From: Edaphobacter aggregans DSM 19364
Lineage (GTDB): Bacteria > Acidobacteriota > Terriglobia > Terriglobales > Acidobacteriaceae
Reading direction: 5' to 3'
Length of the DNA stretch: 64,000 nt
NCBI RefSeq assembly: GCF_000745965.1
Contig: NZ_JQKI01000001.1
Location: 372,087-436,086, forward strand
In this document: piece after piece, positions 52,947 through 62,489 of the stretch
How positions within the stretch are numbered: position 1 is the stretch's first letter
Layout: the number at the start of each line of letters is the position of its first letter
The notes under the pieces: model-generated
What the model saw: the letters and a program-made list of their open reading frames with translations, nothing else
The model's database searches: none
Told to the model about the DNA's origin: nothing
Position numbers and translations under genes: made by a program

Positions 52947-55133
52947 ATGCCCAGGAATGACCCGAAGGCTGACGTCATCGAATTCGAAAATCAGTTTTAT
53001 ATTCGAGCCGAATCCTCGCTCGCCGATGCTCGCACGCTGGTCCTGCTGCACAACGATACGTTTGCGATCTTCGACCGGTATGGAGACTTTCAGCCCGTTG
53101 GACTGGGACAACAGGGATTATTCCATCAGGAGACAAGGTATCTATCGCGGTTGGAGCTTCTGATTGGAGGGCACAAACCTCTGCTGCTGAGTTCCGTTAC
53201 CGGCCAGGACAACGTGATGGTGGCGGTCGATCTGACAAATCCAGATATGGATCTGACCCCTGAGATTTCCTTGCCGCGAGGCACTTTGCATCTGAGCCGC
53301 AACAAGTTTCTTGGCGACGGTATCTGCCTGGAGCAGATCACGATTAATAACTTCGGTCACCATCTCGTTGATACGGATCTCTCGGTCGCATTTGGAGCAG
53401 ACTTCAGGGATATCTTCGAAGTTCGAGGACAAAAGCGTCCGCATCGCGGCCGCTATCTTACCGAAGAGGCAGAGCGCAACATGGTTGTGCTGGCTTACGA
53501 GGGCCTCGATCATGTTGTGCGGCGCACGAGAATCCACTGCTCAGAGACATCAGCCACGGGCACGTCAGGAGGGATCACGGTGCCTGTGCGCCTGAGGCCA
53601 GAGCAGGAGATGATCTTCACGCTGAATGTCTACTGCGAATGCAATGGCACCAGAAGAGAGGCGGTCTTCTTCGATGACGCTTTGCTGCGCATTCATAGCG
53701 AGAAGAACGCTTCCTGTCTGGCCGACGTCGACATCTACACATCCAATGAGCAGTTCAATGACTGGCTCAATCGTTCGCGAGCCGACTTGAGCATGATGGT
53801 ATCCCGGACACACTTTGGTCCATATCCGTATGCAGGTGTTCCGTGGTTCAGTACCCCGTTTGGCCGTGATGGAATTATTACCGCGATGGAACTGCTATGG
53901 CTCGCTCCCGAGGTCGCGAAGGGAGTCCTGTCGTATCTGGCGGCAACACAAGCGACGCACCTCGATCGAGAACGAGATGCAGAACCAGGTAAGATCCTCC
54001 ACGAGACACGTAAAGGGGAGATGGCAAAGTTGCGCGAGGTTCCATTTGGCCAGTATTACGGCAGCGTCGATTCGACGCCGCTCTTCGTCCTCCTCGCTGC
54101 GGCCTATTACGAGCGCACGGCAGACGCGGAGTTTCTGCGCCGTATCTGGCCAAATATCCAGGCTGCGCTGGAGTGGATCGACAACTATGGAGATCTGGAC
54201 GGAGATGGGTTTGTAGAGTATGCACGACAGAACGATGCAGGACTGCTGCAGCAGGGATGGAAAGACTCGCAGGACTCGGTCTTTTATAGCGACGGAACGC
54301 TGGCAAATGGCCCCATCGCACTCTGCGAAGTTCAGGCTTACGTTTATGCGGCCAAGAATCAGATCGCTACAGTCGCCGAGCATCTTGGACATCCTGACCT
54401 TGCAGCGAGTCTCACGCTGCAGGCCGAAGAGCTCCGTCGTAAGTTTTCCGCCGAGTTCTGGTCCGATGAACTGGGCATGTTTGTCCTGGCATTGGACGGT
54501 AAGAAGCGTCCGTGCCGGGTTCGCAGCTCGAATGCGGGACAGTGCGTGTTTTCAGGGATCGCCTCGAGTTCGCAGATCATTCGTACCCATGAATCCTTAC
54601 TCTCGCCGGGCATGTTTTCGGGATGGGGGATTCGCACGCTTGCAACGGAAGAGAAGCGTTACAACCCGATGTCCTACCACAATGGCTCGGTATGGCCACA
54701 CGATAATGCCTTGATCGCCTTCGGAGCGAAGCATCTCCAGCAGAAAGATGTTGCATTGCGCGTGCTGTCAGGACTGATGGATCTATCGCTGTTCGTTGAT
54801 CTGCACCGTTTGCCCGAACTGATCTGTGGCTTTTCGCGCCGGCCAGGCATAGGACCGACCTTGTATCCAGTTGCTTGCGCTCCGCAGGCATGGAGCGCGG
54901 GAGCGGTCTTCATGGCGTTGCAGGCTTGTCTGGGGCTCTCGATCTCGGCTAAGGACTCACGGTTGCGCGTCTATCACAGTGCTCTCCCGCCGGCCCTTGA
55001 GCGCGTTGAAGTGCGCAACCTGCGTATACGAGATTCGGTTGTGATCGACATCGCATTCGAGCGATATGCGTCGACGGTTGGGGTTAATGTTTTGCGCCGA
55101 TCGGGAGAAGTAGACATTCAGGATTTCAAATAG
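52947..55133 (+). CDS. Amylo-alpha-1,6-glucosidase / glycogen-debranching-type enzyme
   Basis: The N-terminal glycogen-debranching domain (about residues 20-230: LLHNDTFAIFDRYGDFQPVGLGQQGLFH, TRYLSRLELLIGG) is followed by an alpha/alpha-toroid with TPFGRDGIITAMELLW (about residue 310), DGFVEYARQNDAGLLQQGWKDSQDS and NPMSYHNGSVWPHDNALIAFG near residue 580. It has 728 residues. AGGGAGC precedes the ATG. It is likely co-transcribed with the GT4 gene. The exact substrate (glycogen, trehalose-related or exported glucan) is not decided by the sequence. Confidence 0.88.
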   Translation: MPRNDPKADVIEFENQFYIRAESSLADARTLVLLHNDTFAIFDRYGDFQPVGLGQQGLFHQETRYLSRLELLIGGHKPLLLSSVTGQDNVMVAVDLTNPDMDLTPEISLPRGTLHLSRNKFLGDGICLEQITINNFGHHLVDTDLSVAFGADFRDIFEVRGQKRPHRGRYLTEEAERNMVVLAYEGLDHVVRRTRIHCSETSATGTSGGITVPVRLRPEQEMIFTLNVYCECNGTRREAVFFDDALLRIHSEKNASCLADVDIYTSNEQFNDWLNRSRADLSMMVSRTHFGPYPYAGVPWFSTPFGRDGIITAMELLWLAPEVAKGVLSYLAATQATHLDRERDAEPGKILHETRKGEMAKLREVPFGQYYGSVDSTPLFVLLAAAYYERTADAEFLRRIWPNIQAALEWIDNYGDLDGDGFVEYARQNDAGLLQQGWKDSQDSVFYSDGTLANGPIALCEVQAYVYAAKNQIATVAEHLGHPDLAASLTLQAEELRRKFSAEFWSDELGMFVLALDGKKRPCRVRSSNAGQCVFSGIASSSQIIRTHESLLSPGMFSGWGIRTLATEEKRYNPMSYHNGSVWPHDNALIAFGAKHLQQKDVALRVLSGLMDLSLFVDLHRLPELICGFSRRPGIGPTLYPVACAPQAWSAGAVFMALQACLGLSISAKDSRLRVYHSALPPALERVEVRNLRIRDSVVIDIAFERYASTVGVNVLRRSGEVDIQDFK

Positions 55134-55333
55134 GTTGACCCTGCAGGATCATCCACCAGCTCGTGCGTAGATGCCTTGAAGAGCCTTGCTCTTTTCGAGG
55201 CATCGAGTTGAGGCCCTTTTCAGTGCTCGAATATGCCTGCGTAAAACGTGTCTTTTGCTAGTGAAATGGAGATAACCTCCTGTAGATGAAGCAATTATGG
55301 GCTGTTTTGCGACTAAATTTCGCTAATTGAAAC

Positions 55334-55370
55334 GATGTTTCCCAAAAGTGACACTTTTGTGGGAAACATC
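55334..55370. promoter_or_regulatory. Large inverted repeat upstream of the receptor promoter
   Basis: GATGTTTCCC-AAAAGTG pairs with CACTTTTGT-GGGAAACATC around one A, with two extra bases on the right arm. It lies directly against a TTGACA. It is a likely operator or enhancer site for a regulator not in the window. Confidence 0.65.
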
Positions 55371-55400
55371 TTGACAATCGTTTTTAGCGACACCTACAGT
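55371..55400 (+). promoter_or_regulatory. Sigma-70-type promoter for the receptor gene
   Basis: TTGACA (55371-55376) is a perfect -35; TACAGT (55395-55400), 18 bp later, is a fair -10. The start codon is about 115 bp downstream. Confidence 0.6.
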
Positions 55401-55516
55401 TTGGGCCGGACCATAAAACCAGGCAATTCAGCCTGCCAATCGTTCCAGAGTCAGGATGGCTCGTAACGACCGGCGTGAGACGTTGTGCGTTCGGTGGCGA
55501 GCGGGAGTGGTAAGAG

Positions 55517-58500
55517 ATGAAGATTTTTTTGAGGCTAAGTGTAATCGTTTACATAATCTTCGGTTTAGCGCTCGGCAGCCCGGCGCAGACCTCCAGCGGA
55601 CAGATCTCCGGCCGCGTCGTCGATTCAACGGGAGCCGCGATTCCGGGCGCTGTCGTGACGCTGACCAATCAGGCTACGGGCGAGGTCCGCGGCGACAGGA
55701 CGGAGGGATCGGGCGAGTTTGTGTTCGTCGCGGTGCAGCCGGGAACGTTCACCGTCTCGGTCTCGATGTCGAACTTCAAGAAGTATGAGAAGCGCAACCT
55801 GACGCTGCACGCCTCCGAGCGCCTCGCGGCGGGCAACATCCAGCTCGAGATCGGAGCGGTGACCGAGAGCGTGGACGTGCAGGCAGACCAGACGCCGATC
55901 CAGACGGAGTCGAGCGAGCGGTCTGCGGTGGTCGACTCCAAGGAGTTGACGACGTTGATGACGCAGTCGCGCGACGTCACCTCGATGCTTCGGCTGCTGC
56001 CGGGTGTGGTGAAGGATCCTTCGACCGGACAGCTGGGCCAGCAGAACGCCGGCAACATCAACGGCGTTCGCAGCGACTACAACTCGCTCTCGATCGACGG
56101 CACGACGGGCAACACGCGCGGCGGCGCGATTCTCGACACGGGAGCGAACTACGACTCGATCGGCGAAGTGAAGGTGCTGCTGAACAACTACCAGGCGGAA
56201 TACGGACAGGCTGCGGGGTCGATCGTTGAGCTGGTGACGAAGTCGGGAACGCGCAACTTCCACGGTTCGGTGTACTACTACAACCGCAACGAGGCGTATA
56301 ACGCGAACGACTACTTCAACAAGAACAAGACGCTGGTGGATCGTCCGCGCACGCGATACAACACGGTGGGCTACAACATCGGCGGTCCGGCTTACATTCC
56401 GCACGTGTTCAATACGAACAAAGACAAGATGTTCTTCTTCTGGTCGCAGGAGCACTGGCCGACGACGAAACCGGGCGCGCTACTGTACTGGATGATGCCG
56501 ACGGCCTTGGAGAAGCAGGGCAACTTCTCCGCCAGCGTGGATAAGAGCGGCAAGCCGATCACATTCCTCAAGGACCCGACGAAGGTGAGCCCGACGGTTC
56601 CTTGCGCCAAGGCTGGCGATCCGGGCTGCTTCCCATCGCTTGTCATCCCTCCCAGCCGCATTAACCCCGACACCCAGAAACTGCTGGCGATTCTTCCCAC
56701 AGGTAATCCCACTTATCTCGGGGATGCCAACGGTGGCAAGTACAACTACGTCACGCAGGGCTCGGTGAAGACGCCGGTGAACCAGCAGGTGCTTCGCGTG
56801 GACTACAACATCTCGCAGAAGTTGCACGCATACTTCCGCGGCATGCGGACGACGACGGAGCAGAATGGAGCGAACGTCGCCTCGGTGAATGCGGCGATGC
56901 AGTGGGGCGTTCCGTTTGTGTACTCGACGCCGGGCAAGAACGCCAGCCTGAACCTGACGTTTATTCCCAGCCCGAATCTGATCAACGAGTTGAACATCGG
57001 GTTTGCGAGCTGGAACGAGACCTCGCGGTTCTCGAACGACGGCGACCTCGCGAAGTTCCAGCGCGACAAGCTGGGGATGAATATGGGTCAGTACAACCCG
57101 ACGTACAATCCGCTGAACCTGGTTCCGCGCGCAAGCTGGGGCGGCAGCGCGGGCTTCCAGGTCGTCAACAGCCCGCAGATTCTCTTCGACAACCGCTTCC
57201 CGCTGTCGAACGACACGCGGTCGTGGCAGGTGCAGGACTCGATCACGAAGGTGTGGAACCGCCACACGTCGAAGGCCGGCTTCTACTTCCAGAAGGGCAA
57301 CTATCTGCAGCGCCACATCGGCAGCACGTTCGATGGGCAGTTCAGCTTCGACACGAATAATTCGAATCCGGTTGATACCGGCTATGCCTACGCTAACGGC
57401 ATCCTGGGTACCTATAACTCGTACACCGAGGGCTCGAACACGGTGGACTACAACCCGCAGTGGTACGTGGTGGAGTGGTACCTGCAGGACAGCTGGAAGG
57501 TGGTTCCGCGGTTCACGCTCGACTACGGCCTGCGGTTCACCTACGACATCCCGACGGTTCTGAACAAGGGCCAGGGCGCGGGCTTTGTGCAGAGCCGCTA
57601 CGACCCGAGCAAGGTGCCGCAGCTCTATCAGCCGATCGCCGGGCCCAAGGGCCGAGCGGCGATCATCAACCCTGCGATCGCTGGACCGCCAGGATCGGCG
57701 ACCAATCCGTATCTGCCCGCGGTGTACATCGGTCAGTTCGTTCCGAACTCGGGCAACTATTCGAACGGCGTGGTGGTGAACACGGACCCGAACTATCCGT
57801 GGTCGCTGCGCGAGAGCAACGGCCTGCTAGTAGCTCCGCGCGTGGGCTTCGCGTGGGATATGCGCGGCGACGGCAAGACGGCGATACGCGGCGGCGCGGG
57901 CCTGTTTTACAACACGCGTGAGGGCGGCGGCACGGTGGGCGACTACTCGCTGATCGCTCCGCTGGTCTACAACCCGGTGCAGAACTACGGTGACGCGCGG
58001 CAGTTTTCGAACAACTGCAGCGGCTCGGCGTGCTCGAGCGGAACGACGCTGATCAGCCCGCAGGCGACGCGCATTCTGCAGTTCAACCGTCCGATCGAGA
58101 CGATGTTCAACACGATGCTGGGCGTGCAGCAGGCGGTTGGGTTCCAGACGGTGGTGGACGTGTCTTACGTCGGGACCTTTGGACGTCACCTGAACGAGCA
58201 GCTCGATTTGAATACTGTTCCGTATCTTTCGCAGTTCAATCCGGCGAACGTCGATCCGTCGCAGAACACGACGTTCACGCCGATTCTGGGGCACAAGGCG
58301 GCGGACTGCCCGGCGAAGGTGGCCTCGGCTGCGCTGCTTTACTGCCAGCCGGTTCCGCTGAGCGACAACTTTTTCCGTCCGACTCCGGGGTTCTCGAACG
58401 TGAACCTGCGGTCGTACTCGGGAACGTCGGCGTATCACTCGCTGCAGATGCAGATCACGCGGCGGTTCGCGAAGGGCTTGCAGTTCGGCGTGGTGTATAC

Positions 58501-59185
58501 GTGGTCGAAGGTGATGACGGACAACGATAGCGTCAACGGAGCGGTGGGCGTGTATCAGCCGCATCGCTGGTGGAACTGGGGTCTGGCGAGCTTCGACCGC
58601 ACCAACAACTTCGTCGCGCACTGGAGCTGGGACCTTCCGAGGGGAAGCTCGCACTTCTCGAACTTCGCGACGCGGTTCCTGCTGGACAACTGGCAGTACT
58701 CGGGCATCGCGGAGTTCATCAGCGGCGCTCCGCAGACGATTACGCTCAACACGGGTGGCGTGAACCTTACGGGCGGCGGCGACGGCGCGCGGGCGATCGT
58801 GAACGTCGATCCGAAGCTGGCCAAGGGCGACCGCACGGTGACGCGCTACTTCAACGCGTCGGCGTTCGTGATGCCTACGCCGCGGCAGATTCCGACGGAG
58901 GATACGCCGGGAATCACGCGGTCGACGGTCTTCCGCGGGCCGGGAACGAACAACTTCGACATGGCCGTGAACAAGAACTTCCCGGTCCACGAGGGGATGA
59001 TGTTCCAGATTCGCGCGGAGGCTTACAACGTCTTCAACCACGCGTCGTTCAACAAGGTCGATACGACTGTGCGGTTCGATGCGACAACTGTGGCTGGAGG
59101 GGCGCAGACGTCTCCGACGTTCGGCAACCTGACGGGCGACCGCGGGCCGAGGACGATGCAGCTCTCGGGGAGGTTCAACTTCTAG
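55517..59185 (+). CDS. TonB-dependent outer-membrane receptor, large form
   Basis: After a signal peptide (VIVYIIFGLALGSPA), the CarboxypepD_reg-like domain starts at ISGRVVDSTGAAIPGAVVTL, then the plug (VVDSKELTTLMTQSRDVTSMLRLLPG; AEYGQAAGSIVELVTKSGTRNFHG) and the barrel, which ends GRFNF. At 1222 residues it is longer than the other three receptors. It follows the GT4 and debranching genes but has its own promoter. Its plug has a LLPGVVKDPSTGQL stretch seen in SusC-like acidobacterial receptors. The ligand is unknown. Confidence 0.93.
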   Translation: MKIFLRLSVIVYIIFGLALGSPAQTSSGQISGRVVDSTGAAIPGAVVTLTNQATGEVRGDRTEGSGEFVFVAVQPGTFTVSVSMSNFKKYEKRNLTLHASERLAAGNIQLEIGAVTESVDVQADQTPIQTESSERSAVVDSKELTTLMTQSRDVTSMLRLLPGVVKDPSTGQLGQQNAGNINGVRSDYNSLSIDGTTGNTRGGAILDTGANYDSIGEVKVLLNNYQAEYGQAAGSIVELVTKSGTRNFHGSVYYYNRNEAYNANDYFNKNKTLVDRPRTRYNTVGYNIGGPAYIPHVFNTNKDKMFFFWSQEHWPTTKPGALLYWMMPTALEKQGNFSASVDKSGKPITFLKDPTKVSPTVPCAKAGDPGCFPSLVIPPSRINPDTQKLLAILPTGNPTYLGDANGGKYNYVTQGSVKTPVNQQVLRVDYNISQKLHAYFRGMRTTTEQNGANVASVNAAMQWGVPFVYSTPGKNASLNLTFIPSPNLINELNIGFASWNETSRFSNDGDLAKFQRDKLGMNMGQYNPTYNPLNLVPRASWGGSAGFQVVNSPQILFDNRFPLSNDTRSWQVQDSITKVWNRHTSKAGFYFQKGNYLQRHIGSTFDGQFSFDTNNSNPVDTGYAYANGILGTYNSYTEGSNTVDYNPQWYVVEWYLQDSWKVVPRFTLDYGLRFTYDIPTVLNKGQGAGFVQSRYDPSKVPQLYQPIAGPKGRAAIINPAIAGPPGSATNPYLPAVYIGQFVPNSGNYSNGVVVNTDPNYPWSLRESNGLLVAPRVGFAWDMRGDGKTAIRGGAGLFYNTREGGGTVGDYSLIAPLVYNPVQNYGDARQFSNNCSGSACSSGTTLISPQATRILQFNRPIETMFNTMLGVQQAVGFQTVVDVSYVGTFGRHLNEQLDLNTVPYLSQFNPANVDPSQNTTFTPILGHKAADCPAKVASAALLYCQPVPLSDNFFRPTPGFSNVNLRSYSGTSAYHSLQMQITRRFAKGLQFGVVYTWSKVMTDNDSVNGAVGVYQPHRWWNWGLASFDRTNNFVAHWSWDLPRGSSHFSNFATRFLLDNWQYSGIAEFISGAPQTITLNTGGVNLTGGGDGARAIVNVDPKLAKGDRTVTRYFNASAFVMPTPRQIPTEDTPGITRSTVFRGPGTNNFDMAVNKNFPVHEGMMFQIRAEAYNVFNHASFNKVDTTVRFDATTVAGGAQTSPTFGNLTGDRGPRTMQLSGRFNF

Positions 59186-59325
59186 CCTGGTCTTGATCCG
59201 GGAGGAGGGGCACCCCCCTCCCCTTAATCTCCGTTAGTTATTTAGTTTCAGTATTTTGCGCGATTTAAGCGGGCTAAAATATTGAAAGCAGGCGGTTTAT
59301 AGGTCAAAATCTTGAATCGAAAAGG

Positions 59326-59366
59326 GATAGGACCGGCTGATCTGCCGGCCCTATCTTTCTGTTTTT
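59326..59366 (+). terminator. Terminator downstream of the fourth receptor gene
   Basis: GATAGGaCCGGC pairs with GCCGGcCCTATC around six bases, followed by TTTCTGTTTTTC. It lies 140 bp after the stop. Confidence 0.75.
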
Positions 59367-59520
59367 CTATTACTTCCAGTTTAGCGAATTGGGGGTAATT
59401 GATTGGCGCTTTTCGCGGATTTATTTGTGATGGTGGAAGTGGCTTATTTCAGGTGGGTTGGGGGTGGTTGAGGGGAGTTTTTGGTGGGCGTGGGGGGCTT
59501 GACAATGGTTTTTGGGCTTT

Positions 59521-59722
59521 CGCGAGGGTTTTGTGGTGGTTCGGGCAAAATGCGGGGGTTCCTTGACTGCGCCCCTTCGGGGCTTCGCTCGGAATGATGC
59601 CTCAATTAAGGGACTCCGGCTTCGCTTGGAATGACGCCCTCATCTTCTCTGACACTGGGTTTGCTGCGCGGGCATCCTGCGAACCCACATCTCAGAATCG
59701 AGATGTGGGGCACCCGGCACCC
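59521..59722 (-). repeat. Tandem intergenic repeat, copy 1
   Basis: It contains the dispersed GAACCCCCGCATT element (minus strand), then a shared stretch ending in a perfect 10-bp hairpin (CCCACATCTC / GAGATGTGGG). Copy 2 at 59731 is nearly identical. Confidence 0.85.
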
Positions 59723-59730
59723 GGCGTTTT

Positions 59731-59926
59731 CGCGAAGCTTTTGTGGCGGTCCGGAAAAAATGCGGGGGTTCCTCGACTGCGCCCCTTCGGGGCTTCGCTC
59801 GGAATGACGCCTTATTAAGGGACTCCGGCTTCGCTTGGAATGACGCCCTCATCTTCTCTGACACTGGGTTTGCTGCGCGGGCATCCTGCGAACCCACATC
59901 TCAGAATCGAGATGTGGGGCACCCGG
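59731..59926 (-). repeat. Tandem intergenic repeat, copy 2
   Basis: This is the same unit as copy 1, with a few base changes and a two-base gap. A third copy starts after it (TTGTGGCGGTCCGG...) but soon changes into a GTCATCCTGAGCG-type element up to about 59990. Confidence 0.85.
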
Positions 59927-59978
59927 TTCTTGTGGCGGTCCGGAAGAATGCAGGTCCTTCGAATTCGCTGCGCTCCGC

Positions 59979-61250
59979 TCAGGATGACAGTTCTTGGGTG
60001 GGGGCGTGGTGGGTTGTGCGGAGGCGGAGGGTTTGGTCGAGGATGATGGCGGCCATGCGGGTTTTGGGGGCGCGGGGGATCTCGAGGGTTTCGGTGGGGG
60101 TGAGGAACCAGCCGGCGTTCTGGTCGGAGTCGAAGCCGGTGGCGGTACCGGAGACGTCGTTGGCGACGATGGCGTCGGCGCCTTTGCGGGAGAGCTTGGC
60201 GCGGCCGCTGGCGACGGCGTCCTCGGTCTCGGCGGCGAAGCCGATGATGAGGGTGTTGGGGGTTCGGCGCTTGGCGATCTCGTGGAGGATGTCCTGGGTG
60301 GGCTCGAGGGTGAGGGTGCGGGGGCCTTCGCGGCGGAGCTTTTGTGGGGCGGCGTTGGCGACGCGGTAGTCGCTGACGGCGGCGGCCATGATGACGATGG
60401 TCGCTTCGGGCAGGCGCGCGAGGACGGCGGAGCGCATCTCGTCGGCGGTGGTGACGGGGACGAGCTGGCAGGCGGGGGGCGCGGGAAGCGCGGTGGGGGC
60501 GGAGATGAGGAGGACGCGGGCTCCGCGGCGCGCGGCCTCGGCGGCGAGGGCGTAGCCCATCTTGCCGGAGGAGCGGTTGCCGATGAAGCGGACGGGGTCG
60601 ATGGGCTCGCGGGTTCCTCCGGCGGTGATGAGGATGGTCTCGCCGGCGAGGTCTGGCGTGGGGGAGAGGGCTTCGGCGACGGCGGCTACGATGGAGGATT
60701 CTTCGGCGAGGCGGCCTCCGCCGACCATGCCGCAGGCGAGGTAGCCGGAGCCGGGCTCGACGATGCGGACGCCGCGCTGGCGGAGAGTCTCGAGGTTGGC
60801 CTGCGTGGCTGGGTGCTGCAACATGACGACGTTCATGGCGGGCGCGACGATGACGGGCGCGGTGGTGGCGAGGTACATCGTCGTGAGGAAGTCGTCAGCG
60901 ATGCCGTGGGCGAATTTGGCGAGGACGTCGGCCGTGGCGGGCGCGACGATGAGGGCGGCCGTGGTCTGGGCCTCCCGTATGTGCTCGACGCTGCTGTGCT
61001 CGGTGCTGGGCATCTCGCTGGCGCCCTGCGCTCCGGCGTCTTCGCTCCAGAGCGAGGAGATGACCTTGTGGCCGGTGATGGCGGCGAAGGTGAGGGGGCG
61101 GATGAACTCCTCGGCGGCGCGCGTCATGATGACGTGGGGGTCGAGGCCGGAGTCCTGGAGCTGGCGGACGACCTCGACGGCCTTGTAGGCGGCGATGCCT
61201 CCGGTGACGGCGACGGTGACTTTGAGTCGTTCGTGCTTTTGCTCGCTCAT
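59979..61250 (-). CDS. coaBC: Bifunctional phosphopantothenoylcysteine decarboxylase / phosphopantothenate-cysteine ligase
   Basis: It makes 4'-phosphopantetheine for coenzyme A. The flavin-binding CoaC half starts TVAVTGGIAAYKAVEVVRQLQD and contains APAMNVVM (the PxMNxxM substrate clamp). The CoaB half starts at ITAGGTREPIDPVRFIGNRSSGKMG (about residue 208). It has 423 residues. ATG 61250 is chosen; an ATG at 61262 is four codons earlier. The last bases reach into the repeat region. Confidence 0.95.
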   Translation of the reverse strand: MSEQKHERLKVTVAVTGGIAAYKAVEVVRQLQDSGLDPHVIMTRAAEEFIRPLTFAAITGHKVISSLWSEDAGAQGASEMPSTEHSSVEHIREAQTTAALIVAPATADVLAKFAHGIADDFLTTMYLATTAPVIVAPAMNVVMLQHPATQANLETLRQRGVRIVEPGSGYLACGMVGGGRLAEESSIVAAVAEALSPTPDLAGETILITAGGTREPIDPVRFIGNRSSGKMGYALAAEAARRGARVLLISAPTALPAPPACQLVPVTTADEMRSAVLARLPEATIVIMAAAVSDYRVANAAPQKLRREGPRTLTLEPTQDILHEIAKRRTPNTLIIGFAAETEDAVASGRAKLSRKGADAIVANDVSGTATGFDSDQNAGWFLTPTETLEIPRAPKTRMAAIILDQTLRLRTTHHAPTQELSS

Positions 61251-61323
61251 GGTGGTTCCCATTTATGTATACGCCTTTTGGATGGGAATCAGGCGGAGTT
61301 CGACTCGTTCGACGAGGACAGTG

Positions 61324-61443
61324 TTACCGGGTCAATCTGCGAAGGAGGAAGACGAGAGCGAGAAGAAGCAAAGCCGTAGTGAGGTAGCCACCGGCGAAGA
61401 GCCAGGGAGGTCGTATCCGCGGAGACCAAGGCTGTTGGTCCAA
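61324..61443 (-). CDS. Possible 39-residue single-helix membrane protein
   Basis: The frame reads DQQPWSPRIRPPW, then a hydrophobic helix (LFAGGYLTTALLLLALVFLL) and a positive RRLTR tail, in keeping with the positive-inside rule. The only start is TTG 61443 with AGGAG just two bases before it, which is close. It lies between lysR and coaBC on the same strand. It might instead be a chance frame. Confidence 0.35.
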   Translation of the reverse strand: MDQQPWSPRIRPPWLFAGGYLTTALLLLALVFLLRRLTR

Positions 61444-61471
61444 TGCTCCTGATGGCTGGACTCAGTAGCAA

Positions 61472-62404
61472 CTATAAGGCATTTGTTCTGGCTATCCTTT
61501 TTGGCGCCATTTCCGTCGCTTGAGAGAGCAAGAATGTCCGGAAGATTCCGACGATACCTGTTGGTTCTGGACCGGCAGGATATGCCATCGAGAATCGCCT
61601 TGACAGCTTCAACCCGTGTACTCTAGCGATCTTTAGCGTTCCAAGCGAGAGTTGATATCGGACTGCCCACCTCGAGACGAAGGTGATTCCAAGACCGGCT
61701 TCCACCGCGTTCAACAGACCTTCGGTCGAGTCGAGTTCCATGCTGATCGTCAGATCCTTCGTCTTCACTCCGGTCTTCGAAAGCGCTTGCTCCACCACTC
61801 TTCTTGAGCCGGAGCCAAATTCGCGCATGAGCAAAGGTTCGCTCTTCAGATCCTCTACCGTGATATCGTGATTGGCCCATCCATGAGTTGCGGGGACAAC
61901 CAGCACCATGTGATCGTCCATGAACGGTTCTATATGGAGGTCTTTACGCTTTTCCGGGCCTTCGATGAGAGCGAGCTGAATCTCTCGCGCGAGGAGGGCT
62001 TCGAGCATCTCATCTGTATTCCCGCTGCGAGCCGTGACTTTGACCTTAGGGTTTGTCCTCCGAAATCCAGCTACGAACGTTGGCAGGAGGTATTGACCGA
62101 TGGTCTGGGAGGCTCCCAGAGCGAGTTCGCCCGCATGTTGTCCAAATGCCTCGGCCACCGCGGCAAACGCTTCGTCAGAGAGTTCCTTCATTCTCTCTGC
62201 AAAGGGCAGCAGCGTCTTTCCGCAGGCTGTCAGCGTGATATGTCCACCGCCGCGATCGAATAGAGGTACGCCGAACTCATCCTCAAGCGCCTTGATCTGC
62301 TGGGTGATTGCGGGTTGCGTGAGCAACAGTTCTTCTGCGGCCCGGCTGAAGTTCAGATGCTGTGCGACCGCCCTGAATACTCGAATGCGGAAATTCTCTA
62401 TCAT
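61472..62404 (-). CDS. LysR family transcriptional regulator
   Basis: The N-terminal helix-turn-helix (FRAVAQHLNFSRAAEELLLTQPAITQQIKALEDEFGVPLFDR) is complete, followed by a periplasmic-binding-like effector domain of CysB/CbbR type (LALGASQTIGQYLLP...). It has 310 residues. It is on the same strand as the chloride-channel gene, whose stop is 85 bp upstream, so it may be in the same transcript or control it. Confidence 0.92.
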   Translation of the reverse strand: MIENFRIRVFRAVAQHLNFSRAAEELLLTQPAITQQIKALEDEFGVPLFDRGGGHITLTACGKTLLPFAERMKELSDEAFAAVAEAFGQHAGELALGASQTIGQYLLPTFVAGFRRTNPKVKVTARSGNTDEMLEALLAREIQLALIEGPEKRKDLHIEPFMDDHMVLVVPATHGWANHDITVEDLKSEPLLMREFGSGSRRVVEQALSKTGVKTKDLTISMELDSTEGLLNAVEAGLGITFVSRWAVRYQLSLGTLKIARVHGLKLSRRFSMAYPAGPEPTGIVGIFRTFLLSQATEMAPKRIARTNAL

Positions 62405-62489
62405 GACCTATCCGTCTCCTGTCTCCCTTGAAAGTCCAAAGGTTCACGCCTGTTTGATGATCACAGTTTTGTATGTCGCGACCTATCTT

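Larger units (their letters stand above)
55134..55516. other. Regulatory interval before the fourth receptor gene
   Basis: It holds no gene. The notable parts are the palindrome and promoter described in the next two entries. Confidence 0.6.
59186..59978. other. Repeat-rich intergenic region
   Basis: No gene is seen in this gap of almost 800 bp. It holds a terminator at 59326, a GGGGGCTTGACA word near 59500, two long near-identical repeat copies and a third partial one. Reading frames through it are products of the repeats. Confidence 0.6.

Noticed and set aside
59594..60369. Several short plus-strand frames of 70-200 residues
   Set aside because: They are translations of the tandem repeats and of the antisense of coaBC; near-identical peptides recur because the DNA is repeated.
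61289..61471. A 60-residue minus-strand frame between coaBC and lysR
   Set aside because: It overlaps, in another frame, the better membrane-helix frame at 61324-61443 and shows no protein-like composition.
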